DNA of 64,000 bases from Bacillota bacterium. GTDB taxonomy: Bacteria > Bacillota > Clostridia > Lachnospirales > Lachnospiraceae. Shown piece by piece: positions 17,767-27,652 of this stretch. Where the stretch lies: positions 13,836-77,835 of the forward strand of contig JAEZUM010000031.1 in NCBI GenBank assembly GCA_023421075.1, given 5' to 3'. The stretch's first letter is position 1. Each line of letters begins with the position of its first letter. The notes below the pieces were generated by a model that did not search any database, was not told where the DNA came from, and worked only from the letters and a program-made list of their open reading frames with translations. A program made the position numbers and the translations under genes.

Positions 17767-19728
17767 TTATGCTGATTTCTGCTCATATTTTAGATAGTGG
17801 TACAATAACTCAACTTTATTCCTATTCATCAGAAACAAATCCACAATCTCCGGATCAAAATGCTTCCCTCTGCCTTCGATTAAGATTGCGTAGGCTGTAT
17901 CCAAGTCGAAAGCTTCTTTATATGGTCTCCTACTGGTTAAGGCGTCAAACACATCGGCTACCGCTACAATTCGGGCACTTAACGGTATTTCTTTCCCCTT
18001 CTTCCCATAAGGGTACCCGGTACCGTCATAACGTTCATGATGTCCCTCCGCAATCTCGATCCCCATGCCAAACCAGCTTTTTCCGGTGTCTCCCATATTC
18101 TTTTCTGCTGTTCTTAATACCTCTGCTCCATAGACCGTATGGTGCTTCATTTCCTCAAACTCTTCCTGTGACAGCCTTCCGGGTTTTAATAATATTTTAT
18201 CACTGATCCCTACCTTACCGATATCATGAAGTGGACTAAAGCGCTCCAGCATATCAATAAATTCCGGAGTAATCTCTTCCGTTACCTGATTATCATAGAG
18301 GATCTCAGCAATTAACCTCGAATAGCTCTTCATTCGTGTCAGATGTTCTCCGGTGTCCTCATCCCTCGCTTCTGCAAGCTTAGCAAGAGCCAGAGTACTA
18401 CTGTAAAGGATATCATTAATTACTATGTTCTGATGAAAACTGATTGCAATACTATTAACCAGGGTATTCAGAAAATTCAGGTGTCCGGTATGATACACAT
18501 CCTTTCGGCTGCTGGAGAAGAATATCACACCGACCGGTCGACCGGATACCTTAAGCGGTAACGTAATCGAAGCTCGGATACCCGCTTCCAGAAGTGCACG
18601 ATTATACGGCTTCAACTCACTCTTATCCGTATATTTCTCCAAATCATTAATGATTCTTGCCTCCCCGGACTCGATCAGTTTACCCAGGCTGGTATCATTA
18701 ATCCGCCATTTCAGACCCATAATGTTACCCGGCAGACCAAAAATTGTATCGTCGGATACCCCATAGGAAGCTGTTAGTTCCTGCTTCTCCTCATCAATCA
18801 GGGCGATCCCGATATAATTATAGGGGACAAAGGAGGAAAAGGTAGTATTAATAAAATTCAGTGTATCCATAAAGGAGGAATGATTATTGATATTTTCAAT
18901 TAATGATATAAGATTATTAATCTTATGAAACATCTCTCCAATCTCTCCGACAATCGGTTGCACAGCCTTTTGTGTAAGACGCTTGACCTCCCCTGTATCG
19001 GGGGCTAATCCAATCTCTGTAATTCCTTGAAGCAATTGCTTATAAGGTAACAATACGAAACAGATCAGATTATACAATGCAAAAACCAACACAATAAGCA
19101 GTATCCCAAAGGTTATGAAGATATATCGTTCCATAGACTTTGTTGTGTGGAAGGAGTTCCTGAGAATCTGATTTTGCAGATCTTCACAAAGCTCCAACAA
19201 CTTCATATTATTCTCATTGATGTAGATCGTAGCCTCAGCGGTACTACTGTCCAACTGCTTCGTGCTTATTAATTCATCGATTGATTCTTCAAATTCTGAC
19301 CAAATTGTATCCATCTGTTCAAGATACTTGGAACCCGGATCAATGGAATCCCGGATATTAATGATTTCACCGTCAATCAGCATATACCCATTATGTATTG
19401 TTGCAAGAACATATGCAAATTTCTGTTCCGTACTTAAGAGGTTCTTCTTAATATCCTTAATCTTTTGATCGATGATTTCTTTGGGTTGATATATTTGATC
19501 AACCTCCAGCGATTGCATGAGTGCAAAGAGCCGACTTGCATCCTTTGCGATCAGCTGCGTGTACATACGCTGTCTGCCGAAGGCATTAATAATCTGCTTG
19601 TCTCTCGTTTCTTTATTCCCTATCTGTATGATCAAAAAAATGGTTAATCCTAAAATAGCAAGAACTGTAATCACAACAACATACATCATCCGCCTTATCT
19701 TCATAAATATCGGTTTATTCCCTGGCAT
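17767..19728 (-). CDS. Membrane HD-GYP cyclic-di-GMP phosphodiesterase with GAF domain
   Basis: A 653-residue signalling protein. It has an N-terminal membrane helix, an extracellular four-helix sensor of the PilJ/NarX type (NAFGRQRMYTQLIAKDA is the typical entry motif), a second helix (about 195-220), a GAF domain (about 280-430) and a C-terminal HD-GYP domain. The HD pair is at about residues 501-502 in LHDIGKVGI, and the GYP motif lies near 571 in DGTGYPYG. All the expected metal ligands of HD-GYP enzymes appear present, so it should hydrolyse cyclic di-GMP. A GGGAGG site suits TTG 19731 or ATG 19728; ATG is used. The GH43 gene follows by 25 bases, hinting that c-di-GMP turnover and hemicellulose use are linked. 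Confidence 0.88.
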   Translation of the reverse strand: MPGNKPIFMKIRRMMYVVVITVLAILGLTIFLIIQIGNKETRDKQIINAFGRQRMYTQLIAKDASRLFALMQSLEVDQIYQPKEIIDQKIKDIKKNLLSTEQKFAYVLATIHNGYMLIDGEIINIRDSIDPGSKYLEQMDTIWSEFEESIDELISTKQLDSSTAEATIYINENNMKLLELCEDLQNQILRNSFHTTKSMERYIFITFGILLIVLVFALYNLICFVLLPYKQLLQGITEIGLAPDTGEVKRLTQKAVQPIVGEIGEMFHKINNLISLIENINNHSSFMDTLNFINTTFSSFVPYNYIGIALIDEEKQELTASYGVSDDTIFGLPGNIMGLKWRINDTSLGKLIESGEARIINDLEKYTDKSELKPYNRALLEAGIRASITLPLKVSGRPVGVIFFSSSRKDVYHTGHLNFLNTLVNSIAISFHQNIVINDILYSSTLALAKLAEARDEDTGEHLTRMKSYSRLIAEILYDNQVTEEITPEFIDMLERFSPLHDIGKVGISDKILLKPGRLSQEEFEEMKHHTVYGAEVLRTAEKNMGDTGKSWFGMGIEIAEGHHERYDGTGYPYGKKGKEIPLSARIVAVADVFDALTSRRPYKEAFDLDTAYAILIEGRGKHFDPEIVDLFLMNRNKVELLYHYLKYEQKSA

Positions 19729-19889
19729 CAAATCATTTCCTCCCATTGTAATTACTGACTATATATATAATACAATATAAAAAAGCTCGAATTTTGTCAA
19801 TCCAAAAAAGTAACATATTAACCCTTTTTATATGACAAAACCATCAAATTCAAGTGAATATTTTCCCTCAATATAAGAAAAAATACCGA

Positions 19890-19910
19890 TTGAATTATAA
19901 AGGTATTCAA
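19890..19910 (+). promoter_or_regulatory. Inverted repeat in the P450 promoter region
   Basis: TTGAAT (19890-19895) and ATTCAA (19905-19910) form an inverted repeat about 35 bases before the P450 ribosome binding site. A flanking ATACC/GGTAT pair overlaps it. It may be an operator or simply a promoter with chance symmetry. Confidence 0.35.
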
Positions 19911-19942
19911 ACTTAATCATGGTATAAATGGAGGATCGAGAA

Positions 19943-21199
19943 ATGCAGGTAAAAGATCGTGTAATTAAGGAAAAGGGACCTGATCATACCATCGCTTTAC
20001 TGAAGGATGGCTACCTATTTATTAAGAAACGAACGGAACTATATCAATCCAAGCTTTTTGCAACCCGCCTCCTTGGAGAAAGGGTTGTTTGTATGTCAGG
20101 TGCCAAAGCATCTGAGATTTTTTATGATCCAGAACGGTTCTCAAGAAAAGACGCAGCCCCTAAGAGAATTCAAAAGACCCTCTTAGGCGAGAATGCAATT
20201 CAAGGGATGGATGGAAACGCCCACCACCATAGAAAACAGTTATTTCTATCCTTGATGACCCCCCAGAAGCAACAACAGCTCGTCCAGATCGTCGGGAAAA
20301 GGCTTGATACAGCGGTGGCTGCCTGGCGAGGCAAGGATCAAATAATACTATTTGATGAGATGAAACAAATCCTGTGTGCTTCCGCTTGCCAATGGGCAGG
20401 GATTCCACTGAAACAATCTGAAATCCTGGGAAGAGCAGAGGATTTTAGTGCGATGGTGGAGGGTTTTGGTGCTGTCGGACCTCGGCACTTTCTGGGGAGA
20501 AGTGCAAGGACCAGAGCGGAACAATGGATCGGTCAAATGATAGAAGCCGTCCGCTGCGGTAAATTAAAGGCTTCGGAAGGCACTGCACTTCATGCCATGG
20601 CCTTCCATAACGAACCGGATGGTTCCTTAATGAATACCAATATGGCAGCCATTGAATTAATTAATGTAATTCGACCTATTGTCGCTATTTCTACCTTCAT
20701 CACCTTTTCTGCCTTAGCACTACACAAGAATCCAGAGTGTAAAGAAATTCTTCGGAGTGGAGAACCTGATTACCTCGAGATGTTTGCACAGGAGGTACGG
20801 CGCTATTATCCATTCACTCCCTTTGTTGGAGCCAGAGTACGGAAGGATTTTATCTGGAATGAGTGCTATTTTGAAAAGGATACGTTGGTACTGCTAGATG
20901 TATACGGAATGAATCATGATCCATCCATATGGGCTCAACCCTACGAGTTTATGCCGGAACGGTTTCGGAATCGAAGCGGTGATTTATATCAATTCATACC
21001 ACAGGGAGGCGGTAATTCAGAGGTTACCCATCGTTGTCCGGGAGAGGGCATAACCGTGGAGACCATGAAGACCGTCATTGATTTTCTAGTGAACAGGATC
21101 GAATATACCGTACCCAGTCAGGTCCTCAGTATTCCATTAAATAGAATTCCCACTTTACCGGAGAGTGGCTTTATTATGACAAATGTAAAGCTTAAATAA
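19943..21199 (+). CDS. CYP152-type cytochrome P450, fatty acid peroxygenase
   Basis: A 418-residue P450 matching the length and landmarks of Bacillus P450-BSbeta (CypC/YbdT), which hydroxylates or decarboxylates fatty acids using hydrogen peroxide. The heme ligand is Cys365 in HRCPGEG, preceded by FIPQGGG. The I-helix reads IRPIVAIS, with Arg244-Pro245 equivalent to the Arg242-Pro243 pair that binds the fatty-acid carboxylate; the usual acid-alcohol pair of oxygen-activating P450s is absent. It should therefore need no reductase partner, and none is adjacent. GGAGG lies 8 bases before ATG 19943, which is preferred to 19928. In an anaerobe it may consume peroxide and modify membrane fatty acids. 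CYP152 members are known in clostridia. Confidence 0.9.
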   Translation: MQVKDRVIKEKGPDHTIALLKDGYLFIKKRTELYQSKLFATRLLGERVVCMSGAKASEIFYDPERFSRKDAAPKRIQKTLLGENAIQGMDGNAHHHRKQLFLSLMTPQKQQQLVQIVGKRLDTAVAAWRGKDQIILFDEMKQILCASACQWAGIPLKQSEILGRAEDFSAMVEGFGAVGPRHFLGRSARTRAEQWIGQMIEAVRCGKLKASEGTALHAMAFHNEPDGSLMNTNMAAIELINVIRPIVAISTFITFSALALHKNPECKEILRSGEPDYLEMFAQEVRRYYPFTPFVGARVRKDFIWNECYFEKDTLVLLDVYGMNHDPSIWAQPYEFMPERFRNRSGDLYQFIPQGGGNSEVTHRCPGEGITVETMKTVIDFLVNRIEYTVPSQVLSIPLNRIPTLPESGFIMTNVKLK

Positions 21200-21221
21200 T
21201 GTTCGCATGCGATGAATTTCC

Positions 21222-22454
21222 TCACTGTTTTTTTAAAACCAAATGATATAGGTAGATGATTGGCGACAGAATGATTGCACAAACAAAAAGTGCGGTTCTG
21301 ATCGAAAACAGGTTGCCGATCATGCCTACCACAGGTCCTCCTCCAATCTGCCCCAGGGAATCAATCTGTCCTCGCACCGAGAATAAGGTGGCCCTGATAT
21401 TCGGATTGGTAATTAGGCTGTTTAACCAAGCATCTAGTAATGGGTTAGTAATGCTTCTCATAATTCCGATCACCCAAAAGAAAAGAAGTGCTGCATACAG
21501 GTTATGAAATAGGCTGAAGCCAATCAAAGAAAGTATAATGATAACTGCGCTAATAACCAGTATTCTTATTACATGCTTTGAATTATTAAAATCAAGCTTT
21601 TTATTTATCATTCCCAACGACAAAATGGACAAAACCAGGGAAATGCACCTCACAATTCCAATGAGTAATACCGAGTTGATTATAATCGATGAAGGAAAGT
21701 TTTCCATTAAGTGAGCGATCCATAACCGATCAAAGCCTTCGCTATACAAGCCATAAAAAACTCCTATTGTTAACAGTAAAATAAGCACCCGTTTGCCCTT
21801 TATGAATATTAGTGCGGCTTTTGATGTATCAAGCATCGATTTTATGCCGGATAATTCATTCTTTGCTCTAGTTTTGAAATCATGTTCCTGCATGCGAAAG
21901 GCTAAAAAGAACGCGAAAAGTATCATTAATGTTCCACCGATTATAATTGGCAAATTAATCGCAATCAGACCAACCAATACACTGATTGGTATGGCAATCA
22001 ATTCACCGGCCTGGCCATACTGCTCGCCAAGGATAAACGCCCTCCCCACCTTCTCTTCTCCGATTTCATCGGTAATCCACGCTTGGGTTGCACCGCTGGT
22101 AAAGGTATACCCAAGCCCCCAAATCACTTGAGAGATGGCGATAAAGGTGAAGAACGGGAATAATCCTTCCAGTACAAATCCAATACCCATAAGCAAGTAA
22201 CCGATCACAATGGAAAGCTTTCTGCTTTTTGTATCTGCAACAATTCCGGTAGGTATTTCAAACAGGAATACGGAAAGTTCAAGAATGGTACCAACTAAAA
22301 CCAATTGCAATGGATTCAACTTCGCTACATTTACATGATACAGAAGATTTACGGTAAATATCAAAGAGAAAAGCAATTGTGAGGTGAAGGACAATATTTT
22401 AAACAGCTTAAGGGAATTTATCATTTTACATTTCGGATATTTTACTTTTTTCAT
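21222..22454 (-). CDS. MFS transporter
   Basis: A 410-residue membrane protein with about 12 hydrophobic segments. The loop after the second helix carries GIVADTKSRK, a form of the MFS signature between helices 2 and 3. It resembles drug/metabolite exporters of the single-polypeptide 12-helix type, but the substrate cannot be told. The frame is open to 22517; ATG 22454 has AGGAG only 4 bases upstream, which is short but better than anything before the outer start. It is convergent with the P450 gene with about 20 bases between stops, and divergent from the YyaL-like gene. Confidence 0.75.
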   Translation of the reverse strand: MKKVKYPKCKMINSLKLFKILSFTSQLLFSLIFTVNLLYHVNVAKLNPLQLVLVGTILELSVFLFEIPTGIVADTKSRKLSIVIGYLLMGIGFVLEGLFPFFTFIAISQVIWGLGYTFTSGATQAWITDEIGEEKVGRAFILGEQYGQAGELIAIPISVLVGLIAINLPIIIGGTLMILFAFFLAFRMQEHDFKTRAKNELSGIKSMLDTSKAALIFIKGKRVLILLLTIGVFYGLYSEGFDRLWIAHLMENFPSSIIINSVLLIGIVRCISLVLSILSLGMINKKLDFNNSKHVIRILVISAVIIILSLIGFSLFHNLYAALLFFWVIGIMRSITNPLLDAWLNSLITNPNIRATLFSVRGQIDSLGQIGGGPVVGMIGNLFSIRTALFVCAIILSPIIYLYHLVLKKQ

Positions 22455-22666
22455 AATACTCCTAACTTTTCTTGGTTTCGTTGAATTGGATGATGGATTT
22501 TTATAAGATAACTCCATTTTATCATAGGATTTAATGTTTTACTTTTCCAGTTTTGCTATATTAATATTGAAAGTTTTATTAAGACAAAATAAATCAAGTC
22601 ACTTCTAGGCATAATAGTAAATAAGTTTTATCTTGTTAAACAACTAACTCAACAAGGAGCGTGTAT

Positions 22667-24715
22667 ATGAATACAACCGAACATGTAACAAATAAAGGGC
22701 AAGGTACTACCAGAATCCCAAATAAATTAATCGACGAAAAATCTCCTTACCTTCTCCAGCATGCCTATAATCCCGTGAAATGGTATCCCTGGGGAGAGGA
22801 GGCCTTCCAGAAGGCAAAGGAGGAAAACAAACCAATCTTCTTAAGCATCGGCTATAGCACCTGTCATTGGTGCCATGTCATGGCACATGAGTCCTTTGAG
22901 GATGACGAGGTAGCCGGTCTCTTAAACGAAGCCTTTATCTGTATCAAAGTGGACAAGGAGGAGCGTCCGGATATTGATACGGTATATATGACAATCTGTC
23001 AGGCTACTACAGGTCACGGCGGCTGGCCTCTGACAATCCTCATGACGCCTTATCAGAAACCCTTTTATGCAGCCACTTACATCCCAAAGCATACCCAGTA
23101 TGGTATCCTCGGTCTGATGGAGTTACTGGACCAGATCGCCATGAAATGGGCAAAGAACCCTGCTTCCATGCTTCGTACCGGCGACCAGATCGCTGATATT
23201 ATGAAGCATGAATTTGAAGCCTCCTCGGATAGTGCCAAGGTTACCAAGGATCTGATCGGTCTTGCGGTAACCCAGTTCAATCAAAGCTTTGATCACGACT
23301 ATGGTGGCTTCGGGAATGAGCCGAAATTCCCCACTCCGCATAACCTGATGTTTTTACTACGTTATGCGAAATTAGAATTCGACGAAAAGGCACTCTTTAT
23401 GGTAGAAAACTCACTGATGCACATGTATCGAGGTGGCATATATGACCATGTTGGCTACGGTTTCTCGAGATATTCTACGGACGCCAGATGGCTGGTTCCG
23501 CATTTTGAGAAGATGCTTTATGATAATGCTATGCTTGCAATCACTTATACAGAAGCTTACCAGAGTACAAAGAACCCGATCTATAAGGCAGTTGCCGAAC
23601 AGATTCTGGAGTATGTCCGAAGAGAAATGACCGATAAGGAAGGCGGCTTCTACTGCGCTCAGGATGCAGACAGTGAGGGTGTAGAGGGAAAATATTATGT
23701 CTTTACCCCGGATGAGGTTACTTCTGTTCTTGGTAATGATGATGGTTCCTTCTTCTGCGAATATTTTAACATTACAAAAGAAGGTAACTTTGAAGGAAGT
23801 TCCATTCCGAATCTGATCAAATCCAACGAATTGAAGCCCGATAATGAGCGCGTACAGCGTGTATGCAATCAAATGTATACCTACCGCCTAAATCGTACTA
23901 ATCTTCATAAGGACGATAAGATTCTTACCTCCTGGAATTCATTAATGATTACTGCTTATGCTACTGCGGCTAAGGTATTTCAGAAGGAAGAATACGCTGA
24001 TGTCGCAAGGCAGGCAGCAGAATTCATCGATACCAGACTTACTGACGAAACCGGCAGACTCTATGTACGTTTTCGCGAAGACAGTGCTGCTCACTATGGT
24101 CTCATCGATGATTATGCCTTCTATTGCATGGCTCTTTGCGCCTTATATGATACAACCTTTGAAATCAAGTATATCAAACGTGCTCTTAAGCTGGCCAATG
24201 ACATGCTGGAGCTCTTCTGGGATGACAGATATGGTGGCTTTTTCCTGAACGCCTCTGACGCGGAGCAGTTGATCTATCGGCCTAAGGAGGTTTATGACGG
24301 TGCAATCCCCTCCGGCAATTCGGTGGCCGGTTATGTCTTAATGCGACTCGCGCACCTGACTGCTAATCCAAAGATGATGGAATATTCGAGAAAGCAGCTT
24401 CAATTTCTTGCCGGTCAGGTGAAGGATTATCCTGCAGGGCACAGCTTCTCTCTGATTGCTTTCCTCAGTGAGTTATATCCTTCGAAGGAAATCGTATGTA
24501 TTGCCGATGAGAAGGAGGAATATCAGGAGCTTCGTGACTATCTTGCAGAGCATTATGAGCCCAACACGGTAGTACTCATGCGCTCTGAGCAAAATTCCGA
24601 AGAGGTTCTGAGAACTGCCAGCTATGTCGTTGACTATGAGAAAATAAATGACAAGACGACCTATTATGTATGTGAAAATCACAGTTGCCTCTCTCCGACC
24701 AATTCATTAGTTTAA
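22667..24715 (+). CDS. yyaL: YyaL-like thioredoxin-fold/glycan-hydrolase-like protein (DUF255)
   Basis: A 682-residue protein of the widely conserved YyaL/SPATA20 family. The N-terminal thioredoxin-like domain (about 20-185) has the motif Cys66-His-Trp-Cys69 in STCHWCHVM. The remainder is an alpha/alpha-barrel related to N-acylglucosamine 2-epimerases and glycosidases (motifs GGFGNEPKFP, VPHFEKMLYDNA and SWNSLMITA). The cellular role is not established. There is no signal peptide. The frame starts at GTG 22661, but AAGGAG is 7 bases before ATG 22667. It is followed by a hairpin terminator. Confidence 0.9.
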   Translation: MNTTEHVTNKGQGTTRIPNKLIDEKSPYLLQHAYNPVKWYPWGEEAFQKAKEENKPIFLSIGYSTCHWCHVMAHESFEDDEVAGLLNEAFICIKVDKEERPDIDTVYMTICQATTGHGGWPLTILMTPYQKPFYAATYIPKHTQYGILGLMELLDQIAMKWAKNPASMLRTGDQIADIMKHEFEASSDSAKVTKDLIGLAVTQFNQSFDHDYGGFGNEPKFPTPHNLMFLLRYAKLEFDEKALFMVENSLMHMYRGGIYDHVGYGFSRYSTDARWLVPHFEKMLYDNAMLAITYTEAYQSTKNPIYKAVAEQILEYVRREMTDKEGGFYCAQDADSEGVEGKYYVFTPDEVTSVLGNDDGSFFCEYFNITKEGNFEGSSIPNLIKSNELKPDNERVQRVCNQMYTYRLNRTNLHKDDKILTSWNSLMITAYATAAKVFQKEEYADVARQAAEFIDTRLTDETGRLYVRFREDSAAHYGLIDDYAFYCMALCALYDTTFEIKYIKRALKLANDMLELFWDDRYGGFFLNASDAEQLIYRPKEVYDGAIPSGNSVAGYVLMRLAHLTANPKMMEYSRKQLQFLAGQVKDYPAGHSFSLIAFLSELYPSKEIVCIADEKEEYQELRDYLAEHYEPNTVVLMRSEQNSEEVLRTASYVVDYEKINDKTTYYVCENHSCLSPTNSLV

Positions 24716-24716
24716 A

Positions 24717-24751
24717 ACAATAGAAAGCACGCTTCGCGAACTTTCTATTGT
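24717..24751 (+). terminator. Terminator after the YyaL-like gene
   Basis: ACAATAGAAAG and CTTTCTATTGT are perfect arms directly after the stop codon. The T-tract is poor, so it is judged by position and stem. Confidence 0.65.
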
Positions 24752-24762
24752 CATGAACAAGA

Positions 24763-24804
24763 AACAGGCATATGATGACCCGTATTCGGTCCCATATGCC
24801 TGTT
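24763..24804 (-). terminator. Terminator of the xylan/uronate operon
   Basis: AACAGGCATATG and CATATGCCTGTT are perfect arms 22 bases beyond the uxuB stop on the minus strand. It lies back to back with the previous hairpin between convergent genes. Confidence 0.65.
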
Positions 24805-24826
24805 AATGAATTAATGAAAGGTAATG

Positions 24827-26428
24827 TTAAGCAAGATATTTCTGCAAGGTTGCTCTGACTGCTCCTGTACCCGCAATCATCTCTAAGAACATTCCCTCAA
24901 TCTTAGCAGCCAGCCCTATCTCATATAAGTCCACTGCAAAGATCTTCTCATTCGAGAGAATTGGTCTCAGAGCATTGAAATCAATGGTCTTATCGCCAAG
25001 CTTGATATTCCTTACATATCCCTGCACCTCATTAAGTAACGGATCCGGGCTCGGGGGAAAGGGATTTCCATTGTCATCCACGCCCATTAGATAGCGGCAC
25101 CACCCCGCTAAGGTAAGTGGAATAAAGGTAAGGTCCGTTACCTCCAACTCCGGATTTGCGGTATATGCTTTTATCGTCTCTCCAAAACGAATCGGTAGCT
25201 TTTGCGAGGTGTCTGTTGCAATTCTCTGGGGTGCATCCGGCATGAACGGATTCGGAAGTCTCCGTTCCAATACTGCCTTGATGAAATCCTGAGGGTTCAG
25301 TACTCCGGGATTCACAACCACCGGCATCCCTTCTACATACCCGATTTTATTTACCAGCTTCACAAGCTCTGTATCTCGCATCTCTTCCCAGATTGTCTGA
25401 TAAGCTAGCAAACAGCCAAAGATAGCCAGCGAGGTATGAAGTGGATTGAGACAGGTACATACCTTCATCCGCTCGACCTTATCTACTGTTTCGTGGTCAG
25501 TGAAGAGAAATCCTGCCTTCTCGAAAGGAGGTCTTCCATTTGGGAAACAATCCTCAATTACGAGGTATTCGGTCTCTTCCGCATTGACAAAGGCTGAGGT
25601 ATAGGTATTCTTACCGGTAATTATCAGCTCCGTATCGCAAAACCCATCCTCCATAAGCATCTGCTTCACTTTATCATCCGGTCTCGGAGTAATCTTATCA
25701 ATCATACTCCACGGGAAAGAGACCTGCTTCGGATCACCGATATAGTTCAGAAAGCTCTCCTTCACAAATCCGTTCTTCACCCAGTTCTCAGCATAGGCCT
25801 CCACTGCAGAATATAACTTATCTCCATTATGAGAACAGTTATCCATACTTACCATCGCAATCGGAGCAGCTCCGGCAAGAAATCGCTCATAAAGCAGTGC
25901 AGTAACCTTACCCATAATGTGGCCAGGCCTCTCCATACCAATATTAAAATCCGCCTCTACCACACCAAGATGGTCACCCTTAGAATCAAATAAACTATAC
26001 CCCTTTTCTGTAATCGTAAAACTGGCCATCTGAAGGGATGGGCTTTTGAATATCTCCTTTAGTCTGGACCATTCGGCTGTACTGGAAGGATCGGCTGATA
26101 AAGATTCTACTACGCTGCCAATCACCTTCTTCTCTATACTTCCATTGGCCTTCAGCACCACCAATAGACTCAGGTCATCATAAGGCTTATATGCTTTCTC
26201 AATAATCTCATAATCGAAGCCTTCCGCAACAATTACACCCTTATCATAGCTGTTATTGTTAAGAAGTCTCTGTAAGCCTGCTGCCGGAAATCCGCGAAAG
26301 ATATTACCTGCGCCAAAATGTAGCCAGGTTGGCTCGGCCATCGTATTCCTTCTTACCTGGGCTCTGTCATATTCAGGCAATTCGTAACCTTTCGCCTTCC
26401 ACGAATGATTATAATCAACTAATCTCAT
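24827..26428 (-). CDS. uxuB: Fructuronate reductase (mannitol dehydrogenase family)
   Basis: A 533-residue polyol/mannitol dehydrogenase family oxidoreductase. It should reduce D-fructuronate to D-mannonate with NADH, the step before UxuA. The N-terminal nucleotide-binding part holds HFGAGNIFRGF, and the C-terminal part carries the family's VCTCLNPLHTSLAIFG and VVNPGVLNPQDF motifs with the catalytic-lysine region. ATG 26428 follows GGAGG; ATG 26440 is an alternative. It is the last gene of the four-gene operon, 53 bases after uxuA. Tagaturonate reductase or mannitol dehydrogenase are alternatives by family, but the uxuA neighbour makes fructuronate the best substrate. Confidence 0.87.
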   Translation of the reverse strand: MRLVDYNHSWKAKGYELPEYDRAQVRRNTMAEPTWLHFGAGNIFRGFPAAGLQRLLNNNSYDKGVIVAEGFDYEIIEKAYKPYDDLSLLVVLKANGSIEKKVIGSVVESLSADPSSTAEWSRLKEIFKSPSLQMASFTITEKGYSLFDSKGDHLGVVEADFNIGMERPGHIMGKVTALLYERFLAGAAPIAMVSMDNCSHNGDKLYSAVEAYAENWVKNGFVKESFLNYIGDPKQVSFPWSMIDKITPRPDDKVKQMLMEDGFCDTELIITGKNTYTSAFVNAEETEYLVIEDCFPNGRPPFEKAGFLFTDHETVDKVERMKVCTCLNPLHTSLAIFGCLLAYQTIWEEMRDTELVKLVNKIGYVEGMPVVVNPGVLNPQDFIKAVLERRLPNPFMPDAPQRIATDTSQKLPIRFGETIKAYTANPELEVTDLTFIPLTLAGWCRYLMGVDDNGNPFPPSPDPLLNEVQGYVRNIKLGDKTIDFNALRPILSNEKIFAVDLYEIGLAAKIEGMFLEMIAGTGAVRATLQKYLA

Positions 26429-26481
26429 ACCAACCTCCATACTAATCCTACATGCTACCAATAACTGCTTGGCATTCCGTT

Positions 26482-27570
26482 CTAAATCGATCCTTTACTC
26501 CTGCTATTCTTTTCAATTGCTTCCCAGAGACCGTTCAGATACGCTACGCCAAGGGCTCTGTCATACAATCCGTAGCCCGGTCTGGCCTGCTCACCCCAGA
26601 TCATACGTCCATGATCCGGACGAATGACTCCATTAAAGCCGCTCTCATAAAGTGCTTTTACCACCTCATACATATCAAAATTACCGTCAGAGGATAGATG
26701 AGCGCTCTCATGAAATACCCCTTCCCCTTCGAATTTCATGTTTCTTAGATGTGCGAAATGTATTCTCTCACTAACCTTCGGATTCCGAATAATCTGAGGC
26801 AGATCATTCTTCAAATTGCTGCCAAGAGAGCCGGTGCAGAGCGTAAAACCATTGTAGATACTGTCATTCAGCGCTGCAATTTCCTCAAGGGCACTCTCGC
26901 TGGTTACAATTCTTGGTAAGCCAAATACGCTCCATGCCGGGTCATCCGGATGAATTGCCATCTTGATCTTGTATTCTTCACAGATTGGCATGACCGAATC
27001 CAAGAAATATTTTAGATTCTTCATCAGCTTTTCTGCTGTTATTCCATTATATTTCTCAAATAAACCCATGATCTCATCTCTTCGATTCGGCTCCCAGCCC
27101 GGTAATACAAAGCCACCGCTTTCCTTTTCCATGCGCTCAAACATAGTAGAGGGTTCAATACCCCGAATAATATTTTCATCATATGCAAGTGCATAGGAGC
27201 CATCCTCTAATCTCATCGCCAGATCTGTTCTAGTCCAATCAAAAATCGGCATGAAGTTATAACATACAAGATGAACATCCGCCTTGCCCAGATTCTCAAG
27301 TGAGGTCTTATAATTCTCAATGTATTCGTCTCGCGAGGGAAGACCAATCTTAATATCTTCATGAATATTTACACTTTCGATACCAATCAGCTTAAGTCCG
27401 CTATCCTCCACTGTTTTCTTTAGTGTTAGGATATCCTCAAGCTTCCAGGCTTCCCCGACGGGTATATCATGTAAGGAGGATACCACTCCGCTCACACCGG
27501 GGATCTGCCTGATCTTATCCAGTGAAACACTGTCATGCCTCTCGCCGAACCATCGTAATGTCATTTCCAT
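26482..27570 (-). CDS. uxuA: Mannonate dehydratase
   Basis: A 362-residue UxuA, which dehydrates D-mannonate to 2-keto-3-deoxy-D-gluconate using a divalent metal. The N-terminus MEMTLRWFGERHDSVSL is the family opening, and metal-binding His and Cys segments appear in CYNFMPIFDWTR, MAIHPDDPAW, CTGSLGS and HFAHLRN. The frame runs open to 27759, but that part overlaps the upstream GH67 gene in another frame. ATG 27570 has AAGGA upstream and gives the usual length (about 360), so it is used. It lies between the alpha-glucuronidase and fructuronate reductase genes and so drains the glucuronate released from xylan. Confidence 0.92.
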   Translation of the reverse strand: MEMTLRWFGERHDSVSLDKIRQIPGVSGVVSSLHDIPVGEAWKLEDILTLKKTVEDSGLKLIGIESVNIHEDIKIGLPSRDEYIENYKTSLENLGKADVHLVCYNFMPIFDWTRTDLAMRLEDGSYALAYDENIIRGIEPSTMFERMEKESGGFVLPGWEPNRRDEIMGLFEKYNGITAEKLMKNLKYFLDSVMPICEEYKIKMAIHPDDPAWSVFGLPRIVTSESALEEIAALNDSIYNGFTLCTGSLGSNLKNDLPQIIRNPKVSERIHFAHLRNMKFEGEGVFHESAHLSSDGNFDMYEVVKALYESGFNGVIRPDHGRMIWGEQARPGYGLYDRALGVAYLNGLWEAIEKNSRSKGSI

Positions 27571-27652
27571 CTCTTTATCATCCTTTCCTGCTAATATACA
27601 CTCTATTCTTAGTTTAAGTATAGTAGCTATATAGCCAGTGTACAAGTAAGTA

